Source: Medicago truncatula
Taxonomy: Eukaryota; Streptophyta; Magnoliopsida; Fabales; Fabaceae
Reading direction: 5' to 3'
Length of the DNA: 64,000 bases
Assembly (NCBI RefSeq): GCF_003473485.1
Contig: NC_053045.1
Location: forward strand, 43,566,494 to 43,630,493
Position 1 is the stretch's first letter; each line of letters opens with the position of its first letter. Position numbers and translations under genes: made by a program. Positions 12,501 through 22,626 of this stretch are shown here, one piece after another. The notes beneath the pieces are model-generated. The model ran no database searches. It was not told where the DNA came from and was given only the letters and a program-made list of their open reading frames with translations.

Positions 12501-15500
12501 GGCAAATCATTTAAATTTTGATATGCTTGCTAACACATACATAAGTTTTTCTTCGGATTTTTTGAATGCTCTTACCATTTGAATTTGCAGAGAATAAACC
12601 TATATCCATTAGTTCCAGTAGGAGTTACAATGGTCTGGAGAGGGCCTCTTCTATTAAGAATTCTAACCTTTCTCATAACACCCAACTATTGACATGTGCT
12701 CGGTTGGAAAGATCACTCTCGGTTTCTGAAACTCCCAGCACATCAACCACTGATACATACTCACTAAAGATGAGGATCAATTCATCCACATCTGGTTCTT
12801 GCAGTAGTTTATCAAAGAGTTCATACTGTAAAAAGCCCATGACCCAAAATAGTTCCAGGAAGAATGTTCACTTTACTGAAGGTGCTTCTGTTGTAGTCTT
12901 GGAAGATAGCCACGATCCCTTTGCATTTGATGAGGATGACAGTGGTATATCAAAGAGTTCGTACTGTAAAAAATCTATGACCCAAAATAGTTCCAGGAAG
13001 AATGTTCAGTTTATGAAAGGTACCCCGGTTGTAATCTTGGAAGATAGCCAAGATCCATATGCATTTGATGAGGATGACAGTGGCTTATCAAAGAGTTCTT
13101 TCTGTAAAAAGTCCACGTCCCTAAGTAGTTCGAGGAAGAATGTTCACTTTACGGAACGTACACCGGTTGTAATCCTGGAAGATAGCCAAGACCCCTTTGC
13201 ATTTGACGAGGATGATATTGCGCCCTCTAAGTGGGACCTACTATCGGGGAAACAAAACACAACTCATTCTAAAAAACATAAGGATGCAAATAGAGAATTT
13301 GAAAATGAACGTCAATCGCAAACCAAAATGATTCAAGAAGAGTTAAGTGACGGGAATATCAATTGTTCCAGTTCTGATATAAGTTATGAAGATTCCAGCC
13401 TTCTAACTGATTGCCTCCTTACTGCTGTCAAGGTATTTTACTGGATTTAGTTTATCACGTATCATTTATGTTAATGTCTTCTCATAAAATTATGGATTAT
13501 TAAGTGAAGGTGATTTGGTTACCTGTCAGATTATATGTAGTTATCCATGTTTCATGTGTAGTTGCAACCTTCAGTTTTCTATGTTAATGTTATACATTAT
13601 ACTAATACTTTAGATAAATATCTGCTGGACGTATTGGTTTGCTAATGTATACTGATATGCCTATATGTAGAACTAGTGTATACAGGTCTCTTATTGTCAT
13701 CTCTCAAAAAAAAAAGAAGGTCTCTTATTGTCCCTCATTATTTATTTTTCCGCAATAGCTCCTATCAGGTTTTTTCTTGCGAATAAGTCATATGTTGATA
13801 GACTCAGTATTGATTGAAAGGGACAGAGAACAAACAATGAATAAAATAGTTACTAGTTAGGGTATAGGAATTACAAACCCACTAAACTGTTATTCAGTGA
13901 ATCTCCGGACAATGTAAATCAGAAGGGAATACAAGTATGCTTCTCAACCGGTATTAAAAGAGAAAGAACAAGAAACAAATGGGAAGGAATAAGATTCTGC
14001 TAAGCTGATATTTAGTGAATCTCTGGTCAGTGTGGCCAGAAATGAATGCAAGTATGCCCAAGGTGAAAGGAAGAGCACCTCACCCCTCTAACCAACTCTG
14101 AATGAGTAATTAACTTCCTATCTAATTCTGACCCATTTCTGATTGTAGGAACTTAGTTACATCTTCAGTCAGTTCCTTCCCTTGCCTTACATCCTCTCTC
14201 ATATACCCTTTCTCCTATTCAATGCCTATCAGATATGCACTGATATATACTCTAACTTGTGTTGTCTTGTTGTAGGTGTTGATGAATTTGACTAACGACA
14301 ACCCTATTGGCTGTCAATTAATTGCTACCCATGGAGGATTGGAGGCTATGTCTATGTTAATTGCTGGTCATTTCCCTTCTTTCAGCTCACCGTCATCCTT
14401 TGCTCAGATAAAAGAAAATCCCTTGAGAACTGAAAAAGACCATCTATGTGATAGGCATCTAACTGACCACGAGTTGGATTTTCTTGTTGCTATTCTGGGC
14501 TTGCTTGTAAATCTGGTTGAGAAGGATGGTCGTAACAGGTAATTTTATCGGTTTCTGGACTAGAAGTTGATTGTGAACTAATGATGTTATATACTCAAGA
14601 TTTTAGTTTTTTTTGGTCTTAGGTATACATTAATATTAAATTTGAACAGTTGTACAGGAAAAATGTATTTAGATACCTATGTGGTTCTGTGTCTGTGTGT
14701 GTGATAGGGTCTCAACCAGTAAAAAAGAACTGAACTGTTGTATCGCGTTTCTACGGAAATAACAGAAACAAAGGGAGAATTCCCTGTTACAATCGTATAT
14801 GGCTATAGTAAATGGAAACAGCTATTGCTGAAGATATACTCCTTGGATAAATGACCAAAAATAAAAGAAGACCATAGGACTCCATTTCCTGAGGAAGAAA
14901 CTGTTCTTCACTCTGCATGGCCAACCATTCTATTAACTTCCTTGTAAATGATACTCCATTCTTAATATGTTATGGATATTTCAACTGTTTCAACTTTCAA
15001 CCGTAGGAAATTTCTCATCAAGTCTCTATTTATCTTTATATGGATGCCGTACATCTGAATTATGCTCTTATTCATGTTTTTTCTAATTATAAATGTGGCA
15101 AGATTTCACCTTCTTTGGCTCTTTAATAGCTGTTTTGTAATTGCGTACTACTGCCATAGTGCTACTGCTATACATTCCAGAACTTCTTTCAGTATTTCAA
15201 ATTGACCCATTCTTAACCTATTTGATTTATTTAATGATAAGATAGAATATAATGACTTCCATAACCTTTTTTTAATCACGTAGAGTTGACAATGTGCTCA
15301 ACATCAATATTTCGGCATTACAAAATAATGTCTATCTCGTTATACTGCTATACTGACTTCCAACTACTGCTATACCGACGTCCCAGAACTCTCAGTATTT
15401 CAAATATTTAAAATTGACCCATATCTATTTGATTTATTTAATAATGATAAGATAGAAAGAATAGAATGATTTCCCACTAATCATAACCTTTGGCATTATA

Positions 15501-16636
15501 ATGTCCATCTCGTTATAATGTATTTGTATTATTTATACCCATTCAAGATTTGTCACTCTTCTTTGCAGATCACGGCTTGCAGCAGCCAGCGTTCTACTAC
15601 CTTCTTCAGAAGGCTTGGACCAGGAGGTTCGGCGGGATGTTATTCAATTATTATGCTCTATTTTCTTGGCTAACCAGGGTGAAAGTGAGGCGGGAGCTGG
15701 GGAAGATAAAAAATTTGAACTGGTGGGTTGCAATGTTCCAATTTTTTCGTTAGAATTCTTGTTTCACACATTGTTTCGGTTATATACATTTTGTATTCCT
15801 TCTTTTGATGCGTTGGTGGGGAAGCTTGGAGTAGCAAGGAGTATAATAGAATTACTACTTTGGTTTGGAAATAATCAAAATTATGTCCTTAAAACAGTAT
15901 ATTTGTAACTAATCTTCCCGACTTGTTTATGTCACTTAATGGTACATGATTATCGCTTGATGAATAGCCCTTAATCTCGTGTTTCATTATGCAGAATGAT
16001 CCTGCTGCTGTTCTACAAGGTGAAAAGGAAGCTGAGAAAATGATTGTGGAAGCTTACTCTGCGTTGCTTCTAGCATTTCTTTCCACGGAAAGGTGAACTT
16101 CTTATTGATCTTCAGTTCCTTTTGTTTAAATTTGCTTTGTCGCATATATTAAGGGCTCTAATTTACCCTTTTGTTCTACAGTAAGAGCATCCGTGTAGCA
16201 ATTGCCGACAATCTTCCAGATCACAACTTAGCAAGTCTTGTACCTGTGTTGGACAGATTTGTGGTATGTAGCTGTTGGTAAATTATTAATAGTCATACCA
16301 TCTTGATGAAATTATTTGCAACACTAGCTGACAGCATGCATTTGACTTGAACTGACATAGTTTGCATCATTTGTAATATATTTTGTCTGGAAGTCACAAT
16401 TGAGGGAATAGCGGAATTTAAATCTGCATCTAAAGTGTCAAAAGTAAAGATGGCCTGTTTAATCATAATAGATGCCTGGGGATCCCCTTCTAAATTTTTT
16501 GTTCATTCCGTCAACAACACTTCTTAATTCATAACCCTGTCTTTATCTGCAGGAATTTCATCTGTCTTTGGACATGATTTCACCAGAGACTCATAAAACT
16601 GTTAGCGAGGTCATCGAGTCATGTAGAATTCGGTGA
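8508..16636 (+). CDS. WAPL: WAPL (wings apart-like) cohesin release factor
   Basis: Nuclear protein that unloads cohesin from chromosomes in mitosis and meiosis (family knowledge). I place 13 exons, all GT-AG and in phase: 8508-8965, 9249-9348, 9960-10299, 10836-10948, 11176-11304, 11492-11585, 11733-11843, 12591-13432, 14276-14538, 15569-15722, 15995-16092, 16182-16263, 16553-16636; total 2868 nt, 955 aa. Diagnostic stretches are MIVRTYNRRKP at the start, EAQEFGEMMEQNDEVNFALD, RIRRASLVSLLSICATTQQR, KTGGNFKEKLREHGGLDAVF (across the exon 3/4 junction region), LVNLVEKDGRNR and GEKEAEKMIVEAYSALLLAF. These match the plant WAPL N-terminus and the C-terminal helical-repeat WAPL domain. ATG 8508 is chosen because the protein matches the family from there. 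Exon 8 (residues about 450-729) is the poorly conserved serine-rich middle and holds a triplicated segment. Introns are AT-rich; some carry repeats. Confidence 0.95.
9466..9498. repeat. (CT)n microsatellite in WAPL intron 2
   Basis: An uninterrupted CT dinucleotide run of about 33 bp. It lies between exons 2 and 3 and has no coding role. Confidence 0.9.
12812..13225 (+). repeat. 138-bp in-frame tandem triplication in WAPL exon 8
   Basis: Three copies start at 12812, 12950 and 13088, exactly 138 bp (46 codons) apart, corresponding to residues 523-568, 569-614 and 615-660. Each runs from SKSSxCKK through SSRKNVxF and VVxLEDSxDP(F/Y)AFDEDD. From memory of the family, other plant WAPL proteins have one DPFAFD motif followed by PSKW; here the PSKW follows only the third copy, so copies 1 and 2 look like the added ones. 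Confidence 0.92.
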
Positions 16637-17715
16637 AAGATCGAATGGAAAATTCTGTACAGCCACGTCTTTCGTTAGGATTTGTTGCTACTCAGGCAAA
16701 AATAGAATCACTGCAGCTCATTTCATTAAAATTTGACCAACTTTTATATGCCGTTCTCAACGCATATACTCTTATTTTATATCACCATGCTGGTGATACG
16801 GAGATGCTTGTATACAAAAAAAATCAATAGTAGGATGGATGCGTTCCTAGCATAGTCTGTGTGTAATCAATAGTTGTAATTTTTTTTGTTGATTTTTTTG
16901 TTTATTCATTCACATTCTTGTATTAGAAGTTCATATATTGTATTTCAAGTTCTCACGTCCTTAGTTTCTCTATCTTTTCAACAACTTGTAATTGTGTTCC
17001 CGTAGTTTAAGTAAAACTGTAATATTACTGGAACGCATAATCTATAACTATATCTGATAAAATAATAATAATATAACTGATAAAAAAAAAGCTAAAACTA
17101 ATATACGCAAAAATCCATTTTTAAAATTTATTTAATAAATGATATATGCGGTCTATTGTATATAGCACATACATCATTTATTCAATAAACCAAAAATTTG
17201 GATTTTTGCTTGTAACAGGGACTAGAGTATATGTCAAAGGAGAAGTTTGACCAAAGAAAATATAACCTTTGATGCAGCTCTGGTCCAACCTAAGTTATGG
17301 TCTAACGTGACTGATGCAAACGAAACATTGTACAGTTCACGAGAACGCAAAACTTCAGTTGTCAGCATGAAAAGTTTGTCTATTTTCGCTTACTAGCTTG
17401 ACATTTGGGCTGCCACTTGATATAATTCTATTACGTGCTCAAATTTGATTGTTGGAGAAATTTCAATAAAGTTTGTTAATGACTAATGTGCCTTTGAATT
17501 TTGTTGTCACCCATCAATAATGGTTGTTCCATCATTATCCATTTGCAAATAAAATGTATAAAAGCTAAGATGCGAAAAAAATAATACATATCAATCTGTT
17601 GTCAAAAAAGGTAAAAAGAATACATAGCACCTCTTCACAATGATCATATTATTTTCACCTAAATAGAAAGACAGACAGATCAAAGTCTCATCAAAAGAAA
17701 ATCACAGCTTAACTC
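16637..17715. other. WAPL 3' UTR and promoter of the first P450 gene
   Basis: The first part is T-rich sequence expected of the WAPL 3' UTR. A short inverted pair near 17110-17205 ('aaaatcca.ttttt...attcaataaacca' types) may be a small repeat. The rest is promoter sequence for the P450 starting at 17716. Confidence 0.5.
17557..17564 (+). promoter_or_regulatory. Probable TATA box of the P450 at 17716
   Basis: TATAAAAG about 150 bp upstream of the ATG. The distance leaves room for a leader of about 120 nt. Confidence 0.45.
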
Positions 17716-19594
17716 ATGTATACTTTTCTGCCAAGTTCTCTTTCACAGGAAAGGTTCTATTCATTACTCCCTATGCTTTTCTTTACTATCTTTCCACTCT
17801 TACTCTCTCTTCTGTTCATCATCAAATGGTATTTCAACAATTCTGCCACCAAAAAACACTTACCACCTTCACCTCCAAGATTCCCTTTACTTGGTAATCT
17901 CCATCAAGTTAGCTTATTCCCTCACAGATCACTCCAAGATTTAGCTCACAAGTATGGTCCTCTAATGCTTCTTTATTTAGGGAAGGTACCAGTGGTTGTA
18001 GTTTCCTCAGCTGATGCAGCAAGTCAGGTAATGAAAACTCATGACTTGATCTTCTCTGATAGGCCACAACGTAAAATCTTTGATATCATGTTGTATGGTT
18101 CCAAAGGTGTAGCAAGTTGTGCATATGGTGAGTATTGGAGACAAGTAAGGAGTCTTAGTGTGTTACACCTTTTGAGTAACAAAAGGGTTCAATCTTATCG
18201 TCGTGTTAGAGAGGAAGAAACTGCAAAAATGATGCAAAGTATTCAACAGAAGAATACTTGTGTGAATTTAACAGAGTTGTGTTCTACAATTACTAATGAT
18301 ATAACATGTAGGGTGGCTCTAGGAAAAAGATATGGTGAAAAAGGTGGGGTATTGCCGGAGCTGATGTTGGAGTTTGGAGAGTTGTTGGGTTCATTCTTTA
18401 TAGGAGATTATATACCTTGGCTTAAATGGTTGGGTAAGGTTAATGGTTTCTATAGCAAGGCAGAAAAAGTGGCTAAACATTTGGATGAATTTTTTGAGAA
18501 AGTTATTGAGGAGCACATCAGTGGTAGTAGATCTGATGGACATGTTGGTGAGGGAACCAGTGATTTTGTGGACATTTTGCTTTCAGTTCAAAAGAGCAAT
18601 GCTGCTGGCTTTTCAATTGATAGAACTGCAATTAAGGGTTTGTTACTGGTAAGAATACCATTTTAGTTATATTACTTACTAAATATGTTGTGTAAATTTG
18701 ATTTCAATATATTTGCTTATATTCGAGTAGAATTGATTTTGCATCTAGTATTGAGATTTGTATATTCTGTATCCAAACGTAACTATTCAAATTGAAATGT
18801 ATTATTTAGCTCACGTAGGCGTGAATCCATACATAAATAATTTTCATTTGACTCACTTTTACTTACATAAATTTTTGTCACTATAGTATCAACACATACC
18901 AAGTGTCTTAAGATATAGGGAATTTAGTAAGGTTTGGTAACTACATGGTGCAAATAAAACTGTACTTTCTCTGCAGGACATGTTTGCTGCAGGTACTGAT
19001 ACTACCTACACAGTCTTAGAATGGGCAATGACAGAACTGTTAAGACACCAAACAGTGATGCATAAATTGCAAGATGAGGTGAGAACTGTGGTAGGTAATA
19101 GAACTCATGTAACTGAAAAGGATTTGGTTAACATGAACTACTTGAAGGCTGTGATTAAAGAAACTCTTCGCCTGCATGTCCCTATTCCATTATTAGTCCC
19201 TCGAAAATCAATGGAAGATATCAAACTAAACGGCTATGACATTGAAGCTGGAACAGAGGTTATAATCAATGCTTGGGCTATTGCAAGAGACCCTTCAAGT
19301 TGGGAACATCCTTTAGAGTTTAAACCAGAAAGGTTTCTGAACAGTTCAATAGATTTCAAAGGATTTGATTTTGAACTTATCCCATTTGGAGCAGGAAGGA
19401 GAGGTTGTCCTGGAGTGTTGTTTGCTATTGCTGTCAATGAATTGGTGCTAGCAAACCTTGTTCACCATTTTGATTGGAAATTGCCTGATGGAATTGCAGA
19501 GAAAGATTTGGACATGTCTGAAGTTGTTAGCTTTACTTGTCATAGAAAAAACCCTCTCATTGCAATAGCTACCAAATATGTGAAAAATGTATAA
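17716..19594 (+). CDS. CYP71A-type cytochrome P450 (copy 1)
   Basis: ER-anchored heme monooxygenase of the plant CYP71 clan; substrate unknown. Two exons, 17716-18648 and 18977-19594, joined in phase 0 across a 328-bp intron at the position conserved in the family; 516 aa, normal length. A hydrophobic anchor at about residues 16-38 is followed by the proline hinge [13 protein letters not shown] (49-61), the C-helix motif GEYWRQVRS, the I-helix AAGTDTT (315-321), ETLR of the ExxR pair (E373), PERF (428-431) and the heme loop [10 protein letters not shown] with Cys455. All catalytic motifs are intact. The central part of exon 1 ([31 protein letters not shown]) is nearly shared with copy 5 but differs from copies 2 and 3. 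CYP71A subfamily membership is my judgement from overall resemblance. Confidence 0.93.
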
Positions 19595-20201
19595 ACAACC
19601 TAAGGGAAATAAGTCATATGTAACACAAACACTTTAGATTAAAGGTATATCTGGCGTGTGACACGTCTTAGTGTTAGATATAGACACGATAACAACATAT
19701 ATAATTATATTCAATCATTTTTATTTTCTCAAACTATTTTTGGCGTCAATGTGTAATCAGAGACGGTTTCAAGTGTGTCAGTGCTTCATATGAAATAACA
19801 CATGGCTAAGGCAGTAGAGACGTGTTATGTTTTGTGTTAAGTGATTGTATAGTTTTATTAAGTTTCGATCCTTGCAACTCAAATTTAGAAGTTGCAACCC
19901 TTTCAAAGTTCTAATATCATTCACGTTTTAATTTGAATACTCAAATTCCATGTTTTCATTCTGTTAGTTCTGTTGGAACAATGTTAGGCTCCAAATTCCA
20001 ATATGGATATAATTTTTTTTTTTTTTGAAAGATATGGATATCATATAGTATTTTGCTAAGTCTCATGCCACTAGTTTTCCTTTGAATACTTATATTCCTT
20101 TTTATTACTTTTGGTGATCTTCTCCCTCTCCTAGTTTCATCCCTTTGGATACTTTAAGCTCCAGTTTTTAAACTTTTACAAAAGTTACACATTTTTTTTT
20201 A
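19595..20201. other. 3' flank of P450 copy 1
   Basis: 3' UTR and AT-rich sequence with short T runs. No gene or defined element was recognised. Confidence 0.5.
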
Positions 20202-20752
20202 GGTTTAATCACACTATTGGTCTTACCATTTTGACCAACTCACGAAAATGGTCCTATCTTTTTAAAATTGAATAAAATCGTCCTTAAACTATATGTTTTT
20301 TTTTTTTTTTTTTGCAGTTTTAGTCCTATCTCCCTATTTACAACTCCATAAACGCACAGAAATGACAGTTTTAGTCCAACCACCTATGCTCAACCATGAA
20401 ATAAACAAAGAATAAAACATGTGGGTACAAGGAATCTACTTTATTCAGCACACTAACCTAATTTCCGAGACATGTTACATACCTGAAACATGTCTTAGAA
20501 ATTAGGATTTTTCTTGGTTTGTGTGCTGAACAAAGTAGATTCCTTGTACCCACATGATTTATTCCTTGTTTATTTCATGGTTGAGCATAAGTGGTTGGAC
20601 TAAAACTCTGTGCGTCTGGAGTTGGAAATAGGGAGATAAGACTAAAACTGCAAAAAACATACTCCCTCCGTCCCTCAATACTTGACCTATTTAAAAGAGG
20701 TATGACCTATTTCGTGAGTTGGTCAAAATGCAAGGACCAAAAGTGTAATTAA
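20202..20752. mobile_element. Foldback MITE of about 550 bp
   Basis: The outer inverted pair is 'aatcacactattggtctta' plus 'ttttgaccaactcacgaaa' at the left, against the 'gtgagttggtcaaaatg...ggaccaaaagtgtaatt' side at the right. Inside is a second, nearly perfect inverted pair (about 20418-20465 and 20515-20560, including 'gtgggtacaaggaatctact'). The T-rich flanks hide any target duplication. A 'ctccctccgtccctc' fragment near 20664 is a piece of another MITE. Confidence 0.55.
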
Positions 20753-20753
20753 G

Positions 20754-20870
20754 TTTTTTTTTTTTTTTTTATGAAGCTAAATTAGGCCACCCAAATTAGC
20801 ACCATGGAGAATCGAACCTGAGACGTTGAGGAGGAGCACATGATTCTTAATGATCCCATTATATAATGTT
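20754..20870 (-). mobile_element. SINE fragment
   Basis: On the minus strand a B-box GGTTCGATTCTCC (near 20810-20822) is followed by about 50 bp and a poly-A tail (the T run at 20754-20770). The 5' A-box part is not clear, so this is probably truncated. Confidence 0.45.
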
Positions 20871-21224
20871 TTTAGTTATAGACATTTCTTTAAGCCAAAT
20901 CTTATGGTTATTCATTCAAACTCCAAGTTGATGATTAGAAAGCACGTGGCTCCTATCTGTTATATAATGCACAATTGAGTCTTTTATTACATTTTCGGTC
21001 TTTCTTTTAATGTGTAAAATAAATGTGTTATTCATTAAAGAATGGAAGAAGTAATTCATTATGACGTGTGAAATACCGTCGACATAAAAATTAATATTTT
21101 TTGAACTTACGTTTTCTTTAATTTTTTTATAAATATTATAATAGTCTAATTTTTAATATTTATGAATATTTTTATGTTATTTAGTATTATATCTCACACC
21201 AACTCATGATGATGTCACACATGC

Positions 21225-21259
21225 CCCAGCTCCGTGCTATAGCACGGGTTATCGATTAG
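21225..21259 (+). mobile_element. Possible Helitron 3' terminus
   Basis: A perfect stem CCGTGC-TATA-GCACGG is followed about 11 nt later by TTAG and a T, close to the hairpin-plus-CTRR end of plant Helitrons. The 5' end could not be fixed, so only the terminus is reported. Confidence 0.4.
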
Positions 21260-21630
21260 TAGTCATCGTAAGACGTTGCTTGAGAGTGGAGGAATATAAA
21301 GATAAAGGAAGGAGGTACGAATAAAATTCGTCTCCTTTGAAAAATGGGCACACTCGTGGCCATAAATGGTCCTGTAATTGGATAGGTCGCCAATTCTGTA
21401 GTATGCAGAATTGGATAGGTTGCCAAATCTGCAGTATCCAGAATTGGAAATTGGAAAGGTGGCCAAGTCTTTAGTATTTGGAAATTAACTATAAACATAC
21501 ACTTTCTTCAAAACAAAAACACCTATAAAAACACACAAACAAACCTCTTCTCCTTTCCTATATTATTATCCACAAGCAAATAAAATTTTGTAATTGCATA
21601 ATAAATACATGAAGAAATAATAATATATTC

Positions 21631-21640
21631 AACGTGTCAC
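21631..21640 (+). promoter_or_regulatory. Conserved AACGTGTC motif upstream of P450 copy 2
   Basis: AACGTGTCAC lies in a block (about 21500-21850) resembling sequence upstream of three other P450 copies. It contains an ABRE-like ACGTGTC core. Equivalent sites are at 31967, 49309 and 52786. Confidence 0.45.
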
Positions 21641-21845
21641 GTTCTCATCCAATGCTGTCATTTTCTATCATGTGCAAATTTGCACATGTAAATAATAAAT
21701 TTGTATTAGAGTTTATGCATTTTATATTAAATATATAACTTTTTAATAAATAATTGTTATTTTTCAATAAAAAAAAGTTGCTACTTTTAGTTTCTTTAAC
21801 GTATGCAATAAGTTGTTATCTTTGTTATAAGCATTTAGTCACCAA

Positions 21846-22529
21846 AATTATATAGAGGAAGATGTTGTTGAAATTTGGGGCCTAACTCATCATCACAAAA
21901 CCGGCGCTTGTGAGGTGAGGATTGCAACACACCCCCTCACGACCAGCACAATTGGGTTTGGTTCGTGGACATAAATGGCGGGTGGCCCGATAGCGGAAAC
22001 TTGATAGCATGTGGCCCCATGGATCGTTGAGAGGCTCTGATACCATGTTAGCCGTGGTTGGGCTTAACACAACCTCATAAAACTGGCTTCTGAGGTGATG
22101 ATTGCCCCCACCATCTCCTGATCTTAGAAATCACAATTATATAGAGGAAGATGTTGTTGAAATTTGGGGCCTAACTCATCATCACAAAAACGGCGCTTGT
22201 GAGGTGAGGATTGCAACACACCCCCTCACGACCAGCACAATTGGGTTTGGTTCGTGGACATAAATGGCGGGTGGCCCGATAGCGGAAACTTGATAGCATG
22301 TGGCCCCATGGATCGTTGAGAGGCTCTGATACCATGTTAGCCGTGGTTGGGCCTAACACAACCTCATAAAACCGGCTTCTGAGGTGATGATTGCCCCCAC
22401 CATCTCCTGATCTTAGAAATCACAATTGGGCCTAACACAACCCTAAAAAACTGGCTTGTGAGGTGAGGATTGCCCCCACTTATAAACACATTGTCAGACC
22501 ATCACCTATTCGATGTGGGACTCTTAACA
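21846..22529 (-). mobile_element. TRIM-like LTR element remnant with 289-bp tandem duplication
   Basis: On the minus strand a short LTR (22529 down to 22335) starts TGTTAAGAGTCCCACATCG and ends in CA. It is followed at once by TGGTATCAGAGCC (22334-22322), the primer-binding site matching initiator-Met tRNA. A second LTR-end plus primer-binding site lies exactly 289 bp to the left, within a tandem copy (about 21846-22134 and 22135-22423). The duplicated unit also includes 'attatatagaggaagatgt', which belongs to the P450 promoter. No coding capacity is present. Confidence 0.6.
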
Positions 22530-22570
22530 TATGTCAATGGAAGAACCAATAAAATCATAGCACCAAGTGA

Positions 22571-22578
22571 TATATAAG
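22571..22578 (+). promoter_or_regulatory. TATA box of P450 copy 2
   Basis: TATATAAG about 50 bp before the ATG, inside a block (CCAAGTGATATATAAGAAGG) shared almost exactly with copy 3 at 32025-32044. Confidence 0.6.
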
Positions 22579-22626
22579 AAGGAAGAGAGTGGTTTTTATC
22601 ACTCAACAAAAACCAAAGCTTAAGCC

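Noticed and set aside
12812..13225. Regular 138-bp repeats as a possible CRISPR-like array
   Set aside because: The repeats are adjacent, lack spacers and are in-frame coding sequence of a nuclear plant gene.
22171..22359. Paired 62-codon minus-strand ORFs (also 21882-22070)
   Set aside because: They repeat because the TRIM-containing unit is tandemly duplicated; they overlap the LTR end and primer-binding site and are non-coding.
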